Numbered from the stretch's first letter, positions 37,640 to 46,969 are shown. The stretch is DNA of 57,650 nt from Chloroflexota bacterium (GCA_022826485.1 JAJDUU010000031.1:1-57650), one strand, 5' to 3'. The notes: generated from the letters alone by a model not told the origin. Numbers and translations are program-made.

Positions 37640-38614
37640 CGCCGCGGGCGCCGGCTGCGCGCCTCCCACGATCTCCTGCAGCGAGTCCAGCCCGTGATCG
37701 CGGGCATACGCCGCCAGGCCGTCGGTGATCGTCTCCGCCGTGCGTGGCTCTCGGAACGTCGCCGTGCCCACCTGCACCGCCGCCGCCCCGGCCAGCAGGA
37801 ATTGCAGCGCGTCCTCCGTCGAGGCGACGCCGCCGATGCCGACGATCGGCGCGTCGACGACCTGGCGCGCTTCATACACGAAGCGCAGGGCCACCGGACG
37901 AATCGCCGGACCCGAAACGCCGCCGCTTCCCGCTCCCAGGAACGCCCGCCGGCGTTCCACGTCGACCACCAGTCCCACGATCGTGTTGATCAGCGAAATC
38001 GCGTGTGCCCCCGCGTCCTCCACCGCCCGCGCGATGGGGCGGATGTCGCCGACGTTGGGCGACAGCTTCGCGATCACCGGCAGCTCCGTGCCGGCGCGCA
38101 GCGCCGCAACCGTGGCCGCCGCGGCCGCGGGCGTCGCCGAAAAGTCCAGCCCGCCGGCGACGTTCGGGCACGACAGGTTGGCCTCGATGGCGCAGACGTT
38201 TGGCAAGCCGTCGAAGGCCCCCGCCAGAGCGGTCCAGCTCTCGGCGTCGTGCGCCGACACGCTCACGATCACCGGGCACGGCAGGTCGCGCCAGATGGGC
38301 GCCTTCTCGCGCACCGCGCCCGCGACGCCGGGATTCGGCAGGCCGATCGAGTTGAGCATGCCGGCGGGCGTCTCCACCGTGCGCGGCGTGGGATTGCCCT
38401 CGCGCGCCTCCGGCGTGACCGTTTTGGTGACGATGGCCCCAAGCCGGCTCAGGTCGACCAGGTCGCGGTACTCGTCCCCGAACCCGAAGGTGCCCGAGGC
38501 CGTCAGCACCGGGGAGCGCAACACCAGACCGTCGCGATGGGACGGCGCGAGATTCACCGTCAGCGCGGGCGCGATCCCAGCCAGGGCCTTCCACACATCG
38601 AAAACGTCAACCAC
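37553..38614 (-). CDS. pyrD: Dihydroorotate dehydrogenase, class 1B type catalytic subunit
   Basis: A 353-residue enzyme of pyrimidine synthesis, oxidising dihydroorotate to orotate. The family patterns are present: V-L-T-A-S-G-T-F-G-F-G (N-terminal strand), N-S-I-G-L-P-N-P-G, the catalytic Cys motif N-L-S-C-P-N, the FMN segment I-A-K-L-S-P-N-V, and G-I-G-G-V then V-Q-V-G-T-A at the C-terminus. Active-site Cys points to class 1. Class 1B normally works with PyrK, which is not in the window. The last 28 residues overlap the YchF-like gene in antisense and are probably not part of the fold. GTG 38614 is the start. Confidence 0.9.
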   Translation of the reverse strand: MVDVFDVWKALAGIAPALTVNLAPSHRDGLVLRSPVLTASGTFGFGDEYRDLVDLSRLGAIVTKTVTPEAREGNPTPRTVETPAGMLNSIGLPNPGVAGAVREKAPIWRDLPCPVIVSVSAHDAESWTALAGAFDGLPNVCAIEANLSCPNVAGGLDFSATPAAAAATVAALRAGTELPVIAKLSPNVGDIRPIARAVEDAGAHAISLINTIVGLVVDVERRRAFLGAGSGGVSGPAIRPVALRFVYEARQVVDAPIVGIGGVASTEDALQFLLAGAAAVQVGTATFREPRTAETITDGLAAYARDHGLDSLQEIVGGAQPAPAASAAEVDVEDVAVGEHVVAPDALEPAGGA

Positions 38615-38648
38615 GCGACGCTAGCACACGCGCCTCGTGAATCAACTG

Positions 38649-38865
38649 TAGGGGCAGCCCTTGTGGCTGCCCTTCCGACACGCAACGAACAATGTCCGTC
38701 ATTCCGGCGAAGGCCGGAATCCAGTCCGGGTCACCGGCGCGTCGGACGGACCTGGACCCCGGCCCCGTATCGAGTACGGGGCAGGCTCTTCGCCGGGGTG
38801 ACGAGAGAGCACGCTCCGAGCCGCCCCAATTGTCATTCCGAGCCGTAGGCGAGGAATCTCAGATA
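38649..38865. repeat. Mixed palindromic repeats upstream of the XdhC pair
   Basis: A hairpin GGGCAGCCCTTGTGGCTGCCC (38652-38672), a type A unit (38696-38730), a type C unit CCCCGTATCGAGTACGGGG (38764-38782), and a fourth unit with TGTCATTCCGAGC and GAGGAATCTCAG (38832-38862). They occupy most of the 379-base gap between pyrD and the XdhC pair, which holds no gene. Confidence 0.85.
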
Positions 38866-38993
38866 CCGGACCTCGGCCGCCAAGCCCGCGACTCCCCGCA
38901 CTCCTCCGCGCGGTGGCGATCGCCGCGTTCTCCCAACCGATCACCGACTCGACCGAAAACGCCACCGAATCCCCTCGGCTAGACTTGCGGGCC

Positions 38994-39323
38994 ATGGAGC
39001 CATACTTCCGCCACATCCTCGAACGCACCGGCCGCGGCGAGCGCGTCGTCGCGGCGCTGGTGGTCGGCAGCCGCGGCTCGACTCCGCAGCGCATCGGCGC
39101 GCGCATGCTCTTTTTCGAGGACGGGTCGAGTTGGGGCACCGTCGGCGGCGGCTGCGTCGAATCCGACGTGCGGGCCAATGCCCGGCGCTCCCTGGCCGAC
39201 GGCCGCGCGCGCAACATCGAAATCGATCTCGTCGACGACGTGCGCGGTGAGGGCGACGTGTGCGGCGGCACGCTCGACGTGCTGATCGAGCCATGGGAGG
39301 CCTCAGCCGCGGCGGCGGCATGA
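38994..39323 (+). CDS. XdhC N-terminal (XdhC_CoxI) domain protein
   Basis: A 109-residue stand-alone XdhC_CoxI domain (PF02625). The pattern G-S-R-G-S-T-P-Q-R-I-G-A-R-M-L, then G-T-V-G-G-G-C-V-E, and E-G-D-V-C-G-G-T-L-D-V-L-I-E-P is clear. In full-length XdhC this domain comes first and the Rossmann domain second. Here the Rossmann part is the next gene, whose ATG overlaps this stop (ATGA). XdhC proteins insert the sulfurated molybdenum cofactor into xanthine or carbon monoxide dehydrogenases. ATG 38994 gives the expected N-terminus. Confidence 0.85.
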   Translation: MEPYFRHILERTGRGERVVAALVVGSRGSTPQRIGARMLFFEDGSSWGTVGGGCVESDVRANARRSLADGRARNIEIDLVDDVRGEGDVCGGTLDVLIEPWEASAAAAA

Positions 39324-40138
39324 TCTCCGACGCGGCCGCGGCGGCGCTGGACGCCATCGCCTCGCGAACACCCCAAGTCTTCGTCTACGTGGCCGGCGTG
39401 CGCGGCGTCCCCGGCGTCGAGCTCGGCCTCAAGCTGCGGTACGAGACCGACGACCGCCTCATCGGCTCGCTCGGGTCCCCGGCGCTCGACGCGGCCATCG
39501 CCCGCGACGCGGCCGACGCCCTGCGGACCGGCGAGCCCGTCACGCGCACCTATGCCGCCGACGGCAGCCCGGCATCGCGCCGCGCCGCCGCCTACGTGAA
39601 GGTGTTCTTCGATCCCATCGTCCCCACGCCGCGGCTGGTCATCGCCGGCGCCGGGCACATCGCCCAGCCGCTGGCCCACTGCGCCAACCTGCTGGAGTTC
39701 GAGACCTGGGTTGTCGACGATCGCGCCGACTACGCCAACCGCGAGCGCTTTCCCACCGCCGACCGCGTCGTCGTGGACCCGATGCACGAGTTCTTCTCCG
39801 AGTTACGCGTCGATCCGGCCACCTACGTCGTGCTGGTCACCCGCGCCCACCGGTACGACGAGGAATCCCTGCGCCTGCTGTTGGATACGCCCGCGCCCTA
39901 CATCGGCATGATCGGCAGTCGCCGCCGCGTGCACATCGTGCATCAGACCCTGCTGGCGGAAGGGATTTCGCCCGACAAGTTCGGCCACGTCTACGCGCCG
40001 ATCGGCCTAGACATCGGCAGCCGCACCCCCGCCGAGATCGCGCTGGCCATCATGGCCGAGATCGTGAACCTGCGCCGAGGCGGCCGCGCCGCGCACCTCT
40101 CGCTCGACCTCTTCCGCGCCGACGCCGAACACGACTAA
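39320..40138 (+). CDS. XdhC Rossmann domain protein
   Basis: A 272-residue protein carrying the XdhC_C Rossmann domain (PF13478): L-V-I-A-G-A-G-H-I-A-Q-P-L, V-V-D-D-R-A-D-Y-A-N-R-E-R-F-P, T-R-A-H-R-Y-D, Y-I-G-M-I-G-S-R-R-R, and A-P-I-G-L-D-I-G-S-R-T-P-A-E-I. Its first 100 residues form an additional domain. Together with the previous gene it makes up one XdhC, here split into two coupled genes. No molybdenum dehydrogenase subunits lie in the window, so its client enzyme is encoded elsewhere. Confidence 0.88.
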   Translation: MISDAAAAALDAIASRTPQVFVYVAGVRGVPGVELGLKLRYETDDRLIGSLGSPALDAAIARDAADALRTGEPVTRTYAADGSPASRRAAAYVKVFFDPIVPTPRLVIAGAGHIAQPLAHCANLLEFETWVVDDRADYANRERFPTADRVVVDPMHEFFSELRVDPATYVVLVTRAHRYDEESLRLLLDTPAPYIGMIGSRRRVHIVHQTLLAEGISPDKFGHVYAPIGLDIGSRTPAEIALAIMAEIVNLRRGGRAAHLSLDLFRADAEHD

Positions 40139-40170
40139 GGGAGGCTTCCCGCAACGGAGACTCCCGCGCA

Positions 40171-40262
40171 ACCCTCCGTCAGTCCCGCGAAGGGAGACCT
40201 TTGCGAAACCCGTCCGTCATTCCGGCGAAGGCCGGAATCCAGTCCGGACGAACCTGGAAGCG
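40171..40262. repeat. Type A palindromic repeat upstream of polA
   Basis: A half unit (CCCTCCGTCAGTCCCGCGAAGG, split over 40171-40192) precedes GAGACCTTTGCGAAACCCG and a complete type A unit CCGTCATTCCGGC-GAAG-GCCGGAATCCAGTCCGG (40213-40246). The same GAGACCTTTGCGAAACCC flank occurs at 51170. Confidence 0.8.
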
Positions 40263-40303
40263 CGCCCATGGTCCAACGTCCGCCCCTGCGTACACTGCCG
40301 CCC

Positions 40304-42988
40304 ATGGCGACCGAGCAACGCCCGCGCCTGATCGTTCTCGACGTAGCGTCCCTGCTGCACCGGGCCTACCACGGGGTGGACAAGAGCCTCGCCACCGCCT
40401 CCGGCGAGCCCACCAACGCCGTGTTCGGCTTCACGACCATCCTGTTGCGCATCGTCGACCTGCTCGCGCCGACGCACGCCGCCGCGGCCTTCGATCTCCC
40501 CGGCAAGACCTTTCGCGACGAGATTTTCGAGGAATACAAAGCGGGCCGACCCGAGACCGACGAAGCCCTCGTGGTGCAATTTGGCCGCGTGCGCGAGCTG
40601 CTCCATGTGTTCGGCATTCCGGCGTACGAGCGCGAGGGCTACGAGGCCGACGACCTGCTCGGCACGCTGGCGGTGCAGGCGGAGCGCGCCGGGTTCGACG
40701 TGTTCCTCGTCACCGGCGACCGTGACGCCTATCAGCTGGTGACGCCGCACGTGCAGGTGCTCAGCAGCAACCCACGCACCGGTGAGCCGGTGATCTACGA
40801 CGCGGCGGCCATCCGGGAGCGCTGGGGCGTCGAGCCGGATCAGGTCGTGGACTTCAAGGGCCTGGTGGGCGACTCCTCCGACAACATTCCCGGCGTGAAG
40901 GGCATTGGCGAAAAGACCGCCGCCAAGCTGCTCCAGCAGTTCAGGGACATCGAGGAAATCTACGCGCACCTCGACGACCTGCCCCCGGCGGCCCGACGGC
41001 GGCTCGAGCCCCAGCGCGATCAGGCCGAGCTTTCCCGCGAGCTGGCGCGGATCGTCACCGATCTGCCGGTCGAATTCGATCCCGAACGGATGCGCCTGTG
41101 GCAGGCCGACGCCGCGGCGACGGCGGAGCTCATGCGCGAGCTCCAATTCCGCACCCTGGCGGAACGCCTGCCCTTCGGCGTGGCGGAACCCACCGCCGCA
41201 GCCGCGGCGCCGTCCGCCCCCATCGAGCCGCGGATCGTTGACGCCAGCGAGGCCGCCGACGAGCTCGGCGACACCCTGCGCACGGTCGAAGTCGCCGGCC
41301 TATTCCCGCTCCTGCGCACCACCCGCGCCGGACCCGAGCTCTGCGGCCTGGGCATCGCCTGGGACGGCGCATCGGCCTACCTTGCCTGCGCCCCGGGCGA
41401 CGCGGGCCTCCTGGCGCCGCTCCGCGAGTGGCTCGCCTCAACCGACCACGACAAGGTCGTCTTCGACTCCAAGCTGCTCCGTCGCGGCCTCTCGGGCTGC
41501 GGGCTCGATCTCGGTGGGGTGCGCCTCGACCTGCTGCTGGCGGCCTATCTGGTGGACGCCGACGCCACCCCGCAGACCATCGACGATCTGGCGTTTCGCC
41601 GCCTCGGGGAGACGCTGGCGCCGCCGATGGTGGACGCCCCGCCGCCGAACACGTTCGAGACGCTGACGCCCGAGGAAATCGCGCAGCCCCTGGCCGTGCG
41701 CGCCGATGCCTGTCTGCGCCTCGCGTCCGGCCTGGAGCACGACCTGGACGCCAACGACCTGACGGACATCCTGCACAAGGTCGAGCTGCCCCTGGCCGCC
41801 GTGCTGGCCGAGATCGAGAGCCGGGGCGTGGCCATCGACGTCGCCGCGCTGCGGGAGCTCTCGCAGGGCATGCAGAGCGAAATCGAGACCCTGGCCGCGG
41901 CCATCCACGCCGACGCCGGCAAGGTCTTCAACATCAACTCGCCCAAGCAGCTTGGCGAAGTCCTTTTCGATGACCTTGGGCTGAAAGCGGGTCGCAGGAC
42001 CAAGTCGGGGTACTCCACGGCCAGCGGCGTGCTCGAGGACCTCGTCGAGGCGCATCCGGTGGTCCAGCAGGTGCTGGACTTCCGGGCCATAACCAAGCTC
42101 AAGTCCACCTACGCCGACGCGCTCGCCAACCTCGTCGTCCCCGACACCGGGCGCATCCACACCAGCCTCAATCAGGCCGTGGCCGCCACGGGTCGGTTGT
42201 CGTCGGCCAACCCCAACCTGCAGAACATTCCCATCCGCACCGCCCGCGGACGCGAGATCCGGCGGGCGTTCGTCTCCGGCGCCGACGACCTGGCGCTGCT
42301 GGCCATCGACTACTCGCAAATCGAGCTCCGGGTGCTGGCCCACGCCAGCGAGGACGAGGCCATGTGCGCCGCGTTTCGGGAGGGGCAGGACATCCACGCC
42401 GCCACCGCCGCGCGTCTTTACGGCGTGGGAATCGCGGACGTGACCTCGGACATGCGCCGCCTCGCCAAGACCACGAACTTCGGCATCGTCTACGGCATCA
42501 GCGCCGCGGGGCTGGCGCAGCGCACCGAGATGACCTTCGAGGAGGCGCAGGCGTTCATCGACACCTATTTCGCCACCTATCCCGGCGTCAAGAGCTACAT
42601 GGACCGCACCATCGCCGAAGCCCACGAGCGCGGCTACGTCCAGACGATGCTCGGACGCCGCCGCTACCTGCCCGGTCTCAAGTCGCGCGTCTTTCACCAG
42701 CGCGCGGCCACCGAGCGCGTCGCCATCAACATGCCCATCCAGGGCGCCGCGGCCGACATCATCAAGATCGCCATGATCGAGCTGGCCGGGGAGCTGGAGC
42801 GCCGCGCCCTCGCCTCCCGCATGCTGCTGCAGGTGCACGACGAGCTGGTGCTCGAGGCGCCGCGGGACGAGCTTGACGCCGTGGTCCCCCTGGCCACGGC
42901 CAGCATGACCCAGGCCTATCCCCTGCGCGTGCCCGTGGTCGTCGACGCCCGCGTCGGCGCCAACTGGCGCGACATGGAGGCGCTGTAG
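40304..42988 (+). CDS. polA: DNA polymerase I
   Basis: An 894-residue PolA. The N-terminal 5'-nuclease domain (about 1-290) has Y-E-A-D-D-L-L-G-T-L-A and G-D-R-D-x-Y-Q-L. The middle 3'-5' exonuclease-like domain (about 315-480) lacks the D-x-E motif, so proofreading is predicted to be lost, as in Taq polymerase. The polymerase domain has motif A D-Y-S-Q-I-E-L-R-V-L-A-H, motif B R-R-L-A-K-T-T-N-F-G-I-V-Y-G and motif C Q-V-H-D-E-L-V-L-E. Length is normal. The ATG at 40304 gives the standard N-terminus; the frame upstream runs into a repeat. Confidence 0.96.
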   Translation: MATEQRPRLIVLDVASLLHRAYHGVDKSLATASGEPTNAVFGFTTILLRIVDLLAPTHAAAAFDLPGKTFRDEIFEEYKAGRPETDEALVVQFGRVRELLHVFGIPAYEREGYEADDLLGTLAVQAERAGFDVFLVTGDRDAYQLVTPHVQVLSSNPRTGEPVIYDAAAIRERWGVEPDQVVDFKGLVGDSSDNIPGVKGIGEKTAAKLLQQFRDIEEIYAHLDDLPPAARRRLEPQRDQAELSRELARIVTDLPVEFDPERMRLWQADAAATAELMRELQFRTLAERLPFGVAEPTAAAAAPSAPIEPRIVDASEAADELGDTLRTVEVAGLFPLLRTTRAGPELCGLGIAWDGASAYLACAPGDAGLLAPLREWLASTDHDKVVFDSKLLRRGLSGCGLDLGGVRLDLLLAAYLVDADATPQTIDDLAFRRLGETLAPPMVDAPPPNTFETLTPEEIAQPLAVRADACLRLASGLEHDLDANDLTDILHKVELPLAAVLAEIESRGVAIDVAALRELSQGMQSEIETLAAAIHADAGKVFNINSPKQLGEVLFDDLGLKAGRRTKSGYSTASGVLEDLVEAHPVVQQVLDFRAITKLKSTYADALANLVVPDTGRIHTSLNQAVAATGRLSSANPNLQNIPIRTARGREIRRAFVSGADDLALLAIDYSQIELRVLAHASEDEAMCAAFREGQDIHAATAARLYGVGIADVTSDMRRLAKTTNFGIVYGISAAGLAQRTEMTFEEAQAFIDTYFATYPGVKSYMDRTIAEAHERGYVQTMLGRRRYLPGLKSRVFHQRAATERVAINMPIQGAAADIIKIAMIELAGELERRALASRMLLQVHDELVLEAPRDELDAVVPLATASMTQAYPLRVPVVVDARVGANWRDMEAL

Positions 42989-43135
42989 TCCGGTCCCGGT
43001 GAGTCATCCGCCCGCCGTGCGATACTGGGGTGTGGGATTGACGCCTCGCTGCCAGCGGCTGCTCATGCACGACCATGAGTCCCACCACCGGTCGCCGCGG
43101 CGTTCCCGAGTTCCTCTAGCCGCACCCGTTCATTC

Positions 43136-44107
43136 GTGAAAGTCACGCTCGTCTACGGATTTCTCGGCGCCGGCAAGACCACGTTGCTGCGCCGGTTGAT
43201 CCCGCGTTTCCAGCCCCTGGGCCGCATCGCCGTGCTCGTCAACGAGTTCGGCCGGGAGGGCATTGATCAGCACGTGCTGCGAACCGCCGACGTCAGGGTC
43301 CGTGAGCTCACCGGCGGCTGCATCTGTTGCGAGGTCCGCGCCGACCTGCTCGCGGCGCTGGTGCAGATCGGCCGCGAGGTGGCGCCGGAACGACTGGTCG
43401 TCGAGCCGACCGGCCTCGCGGCGCCCTACATGCTCAGCCAGGTGTTCACCCAGGCCGAGGTGCGCGAGATCGCTCAGATCGACTCGGTGGTGACAGTCGT
43501 CGACGCGGCCAGGCACGAGGTCGCCCACCAGGCCTTCGGCGACTTCTACGTGGACCAGATGCGCGTGGCCGACGTTTTGGCGATCAACAAGGCCGACATC
43601 GCGACGCCGGAGCAGATCGAGACCGCGCGCGATGCCGCCCGACGGCTCAATCCCGACGCCGCCCTCGCCGTCACCAGCCATGCGGACATCGACCCGGATC
43701 TCGTCCTCGCCGCCATCGCCGCGCCGCGCCCCGCCCCCGCCGCGGCCAACGGCGACCACGTCCACGTCCACGACGAGCACGTCCACGGCGAGCAACCCGA
43801 GCTCTCCACGCTCGGGCTGGAGCGCACCACCCTCCATCCGGGCCCGCTTGCGCGTGACCACCTGGACCGCTGGCTGGCCGCGCTCGCCCGCGGCGCCTTC
43901 GGTGACGTGGTTCGGGCCAAGGGCATCGTGCCCGTGGACAACGACACGCTGCTCGTCGACGTTGTAATGGGGGGCGTGGAAGTCCGGACGTTCAGGCCGA
44001 CGCCGGCGCGCTTCGAAGTCATCGGCCGCAATCTCGATCCTCGATCCATGGAGAAGTCTCTCGCCAATGGCAACACGCACATCCCGAGCCCGTCGCTCAC
44101 GCAGTAG
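43136..44107 (+). CDS. CobW/COG0523 family metal-chaperone GTPase
   Basis: A 323-residue G3E GTPase. Walker A G-F-L-G-A-G-K-T-T is at residues 8-16, the metal-binding C-x-C-C motif at 62-65 (G-G-C-I-C-C), and the switch-II pattern V-V-E-P-T-G-L-A and N-K-A-D are intact. A histidine-rich loop (H-V-H-V-H-D-E-H-V-H-G-E) lies around 208-219, before the C-terminal CobW_C domain. Proteins of this family use GTP to deliver zinc or cobalt to client enzymes. The His-rich loop suggests zinc. GTG 43136 starts it; the next gene overlaps its end by 41 bases. Confidence 0.88.
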   Translation: MKVTLVYGFLGAGKTTLLRRLIPRFQPLGRIAVLVNEFGREGIDQHVLRTADVRVRELTGGCICCEVRADLLAALVQIGREVAPERLVVEPTGLAAPYMLSQVFTQAEVREIAQIDSVVTVVDAARHEVAHQAFGDFYVDQMRVADVLAINKADIATPEQIETARDAARRLNPDAALAVTSHADIDPDLVLAAIAAPRPAPAAANGDHVHVHDEHVHGEQPELSTLGLERTTLHPGPLARDHLDRWLAALARGAFGDVVRAKGIVPVDNDTLLVDVVMGGVEVRTFRPTPARFEVIGRNLDPRSMEKSLANGNTHIPSPSLTQ

Positions 44108-44639
44108 CAAAACCGCCAGTGCAGCGCCCGCCGAGGGCGAGCCCGCGGCGGCCGAGGCCAAACCCGCCACATCCGCCGACAAGGCCAACGGCAAGCTGCC
44201 CTCGCACCTCACGCACCATCGCCGCATCGCCCGCAACCTCAACGGATTGCTCGAAAACTACGGCGAGCTGCGGCGGCAGGTCGTCCAGATCGAGCGCTCC
44301 TACAAGCGCGGCGACAAGGATCTCGACGCCCGCATCTTTCAGCTCACCACGCGCCTGGACGCGCTGGAGAAGAAGCTCAACGATTTCGACCAGGAGATGA
44401 TCGGCGTCACATTTGAATCCAATCTGAAGATTCGCGGCAACACCGACGCCGTCGAAGCTCTCTGGGACGCGCTGGAATCCGGCGGCGGCCCCAAGGCCAT
44501 CGCCAAGCGGCGCCGCGAGGCCGCGGAACGCGAAGAGGCGCGCCAGGAGGGCATCGAAAAGCAGCTCCAGGAGATGCTCGACCAGAAACGCCAACCCAAG
44601 CCGACGCCCCGACGACGAAAGGTCACCAAAGCCACATGA
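44067..44639 (+). CDS. Coiled-coil protein with basic ends
   Basis: A 190-residue protein. The first 45 residues are Ala/Arg/Ser-rich and disordered, residues 60-105 and 135-172 are predicted coiled coil with heptad-like Leu/Ile spacing (L-L-E-N-Y-G-E-L-R-R-Q-V and L-D-A-L-E-K-K-L-N-D-F-D), and the tail is basic (K-P-T-P-R-R-R-K). I do not recognise a family. ATG 44067 is preceded by GGAGAAG. Its stop overlaps the NYN gene's ATG (ATGA), so it is coupled to the NYN protein and may bind it or nucleic acid. Confidence 0.75.
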   Translation: MATRTSRARRSRSSKTASAAPAEGEPAAAEAKPATSADKANGKLPSHLTHHRRIARNLNGLLENYGELRRQVVQIERSYKRGDKDLDARIFQLTTRLDALEKKLNDFDQEMIGVTFESNLKIRGNTDAVEALWDALESGGGPKAIAKRRREAAEREEARQEGIEKQLQEMLDQKRQPKPTPRRRKVTKAT

Positions 44640-45391
44640 AACGGCTGTCACCCATTCCCGAAGACTTCGCGCCCGATCCCGACTCCGCAGGAAACCCGGA
44701 GGACGATCTGCGCGCCCTGATGGACGAGCTCAAGGACGCCGTGTCGGCGCCGCGCTCGGCCGAGCGCGATCTGGCCGCCGCGGCCAAGGCCCTGGCCCAG
44801 GCCGCCGGGACGCTGCACACCTCCAACGGCGCGTCCGACTATGGCCCCAAGCTGCGCCTGGGCGTGTTTCTGGACACGGCCAACCTGACGGATCGAGGCT
44901 CCGACGACCCAATCCGCGTGGACTTCGCCAAGCTCCTGGACCATGTCAGCGAAGGCCGCCGCACGGTGCACGCCCGCGCCTATTGCCCCATCTACGCCGA
45001 CTTCAATGGCCGGCTGGAGCACCAACGCTCCGTCGCGCCCGTCTGGGACATGGGCTATGACATCGTCACCAAGCCCATCAAGGTCTTCGCCGACGGCACG
45101 CGCAAGGCCGATCTGGACCTGGTCCTGGTCGTGGACGTGATCCGGCGTTTGCCGACGATGGACGTGGTCGCGCTCATGTCCGGCGACGGCGATTATGTGC
45201 CGATGGTGGAGTACCTGCGGGAGCACGGCGTGCGCGTCGAGGTCTACTCGTTCGCCGACGCCATCGCCGAAGAGCTGCGCCTGGCCGCCAATGCCTGGCA
45301 CGACATCAGCGCCCTCACCGCCCTGCACGTGGGCGCCCCGGCCGCCAAGGGGAGCCGGAGCCGCGCCGGAGCCGCGGCCCGCGGCGCCTAG
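44636..45391 (+). CDS. NYN domain (LabA-like) ribonuclease, first copy
   Basis: A 251-residue protein with an N-terminal acidic, helical extension of about 70 residues and an NYN/PIN-like domain (PF01936). Catalytic acidic positions are visible: F-L-D80-T-A-N-L at the first strand, K-A-D-L-D-L-V-L-V-V-D in the middle, and M-S-G-D-G-D-Y-V-P-M-V near the third strand. Such proteins are metal-dependent RNases or related nucleases. The C-terminal tail is Ala/Arg-rich. It is coupled to the coiled-coil gene upstream and followed by a small basic membrane protein. Confidence 0.88.
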   Translation: MKRLSPIPEDFAPDPDSAGNPEDDLRALMDELKDAVSAPRSAERDLAAAAKALAQAAGTLHTSNGASDYGPKLRLGVFLDTANLTDRGSDDPIRVDFAKLLDHVSEGRRTVHARAYCPIYADFNGRLEHQRSVAPVWDMGYDIVTKPIKVFADGTRKADLDLVLVVDVIRRLPTMDVVALMSGDGDYVPMVEYLREHGVRVEVYSFADAIAEELRLAANAWHDISALTALHVGAPAAKGSRSRAGAAARGA

Positions 45392-45420
45392 CCCGCCATG
45401 GCGCAACCACGGGGCCTGAC

Positions 45421-45606
45421 ATGAGTGGCCGCCGACGGCGGCGACGCCGGCCGCGACGCGCGTCGTCGGGGACGTCGCGCCGTCCCTGGCGCCGGGTGCG
45501 CCGCTGGTTCACGGTGGCCCGGATCTGGGCGGTGATTTCGGTGATCGCCGTGATCCTGCTGGTCGCCTCGCTCATCATCACGCCGGGTCTCACCGCTGGG
45601 AACTAG
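45421..45606 (+). CDS. Small basic single-pass membrane protein
   Basis: A 61-residue protein. Residues 1-30 are strongly basic (R-R-R-R-R-R-R-P-R-R then R-R-P-W-R-R-V-R-R), and residues 34-55 form one hydrophobic helix (I-W-A-V-I-S-V-I-A-V-I-L-L-V-A-S-L-I). The layout suits a protein with its positive end in the cytoplasm. It lies 29 bases after the NYN gene and 22 before the protease gene, on the same strand, so it is likely part of one transcript. It could be a substrate of the neighbouring site-2 proteases; this is a guess. No family is recognised. Confidence 0.55.
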   Translation: MSGRRRRRRRPRRASSGTSRRPWRRVRRWFTVARIWAVISVIAVILLVASLIITPGLTAGN

Positions 45607-45628
45607 CGCCCCCTCGCCCACCGGCGGC

Positions 45629-46837
45629 GTGTCGTCCGGGCGTGGGAACCGGTCGCGCGGCGCCCGCGCGCGCGGCTGGACCATTCTCAGCATCGGCGAG
45701 ACCGCCATCACGCTCGACCCAAGCTGGCTGATCATCTTCGTCATCATCGCCTGGATGACCTCCGAGACGGTGATCCCGCTGCGGCTCCGCGAGTCCGCCG
45801 CTCAAGCGGGCCTCCCAGTGCCTCCGCTCGGACCTCAGGCGAGCTACTGGGCCGGGGGGCTGCTGGCCAGCGTCGTGTTCTTCGCCTCGATCGTGGCCCA
45901 CGAGGTGGCCCACGCCCTGATGGCCGTGCGCCGCGGCATCGCCGTGCCCCGCATCAGGCTGTTCGTGTTCGGCGGCGTGGCCGAGATTTCCCAGGAGCCG
46001 CGCGCCGCTGGCCAGGAGTTCGCCATCGCCATCGTCGGTCCGCTCACCAGCGCCGCCATCGGCGGCCTGTTTCTGGTCCTGGCCCAGGCGCTGCCGGCGG
46101 CCACCGTGCCGCGCGTGACCGCCCAATGGCTCGGCGAGATCAATCTCTTCCTGGCCGCCTTCAACCTGCTGCCGGGCTTCCCGCTGGACGGCGGACGCGT
46201 GCTGCGAGCCATCGTCTGGGGCATCACGCAGAACGTGCACACGGCCACGCGCGTCGCCAGCCTGGCCGGCGCCGGCTTCGGCGTGCTGCTCATCGTGTTC
46301 GGCGTCGTGCAGTTCGTCGCGTTTCGCGCCAGCGGCGTGCAGGCGCTGTGGGCCGTGTTCATCGGCTGGTTTCTGCTGTCGGCCGCGCGCTCGGCGCTGC
46401 GCGAGGGCGCCATTCGGCGTCGGCTCAGCTCCATGGTCGCGCGCGACGTGACGCGGGCATTCACGCAGGCGCCGTTCGCCCACGACGCGGTGGTCGGCGA
46501 CGTCGAGGCAATCGCCGGCGCCGAGAACGCCCCGCCGGTTTGGCCCGTCGCGGACGCCGGCGGCGACGTCTATGCCATGGTCGCCACGCGTGACATCGCC
46601 GCCGTGCCGCCGATTCTGCGCACGACCACGCGCGTCGGCGACGTCGCCCGGGAGATCGATCCGGCCGACGTGCTGGAGCCGGACACGCCCCTCGACGACG
46701 TGCTCCAGGACGCCCAGCACCGCCAACGCGGCTACTACGTCGTCAACGCCGGCGGACGGGTCGCCGGATGGGTCTACGTCGGCGACCTGCTCCGCGCCGG
46801 ACGCCCGCGCGCTTCTCGACCCAGCGACTCGGGGTAG
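45629..46837 (+). CDS. Site-2 protease (M50) with C-terminal CBS-like pair, first copy
   Basis: A 402-residue intramembrane metalloprotease. The zinc motif H-E-V-A-H is at residues 91-95, and the third ligand lies in L-D187-G-G-R at 186-190. About six membrane helices cover residues 25-255. The cytoplasmic C-terminal part (about 270-390) resembles a CBS pair, as in Rip3-type proteases, with L-E-P-D-T-P-L-D-D-V-L and V-V-N-A-G-G-R-V-A-G-W-V-Y-V-G-D-L. Such proteases cut transmembrane regulators. GTG 45629 is the likely start. A paralogue with the same domain order follows 132 bases later. Confidence 0.88.
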   Translation: MSSGRGNRSRGARARGWTILSIGETAITLDPSWLIIFVIIAWMTSETVIPLRLRESAAQAGLPVPPLGPQASYWAGGLLASVVFFASIVAHEVAHALMAVRRGIAVPRIRLFVFGGVAEISQEPRAAGQEFAIAIVGPLTSAAIGGLFLVLAQALPAATVPRVTAQWLGEINLFLAAFNLLPGFPLDGGRVLRAIVWGITQNVHTATRVASLAGAGFGVLLIVFGVVQFVAFRASGVQALWAVFIGWFLLSAARSALREGAIRRRLSSMVARDVTRAFTQAPFAHDAVVGDVEAIAGAENAPPVWPVADAGGDVYAMVATRDIAAVPPILRTTTRVGDVAREIDPADVLEPDTPLDDVLQDAQHRQRGYYVVNAGGRVAGWVYVGDLLRAGRPRASRPSDSG

Positions 46838-46969
46838 TCGACAGCGGAAACGCTGCGCACGGATGCCCGGATTCTGCATACTGGAGAGCACCCGGCGAGC
46901 TCGACAGACCTGTCGGAATTCATTTCCTCGTGCTGACCGTGACCGGTTTTCGCCAATCCAGCTTGCGTC

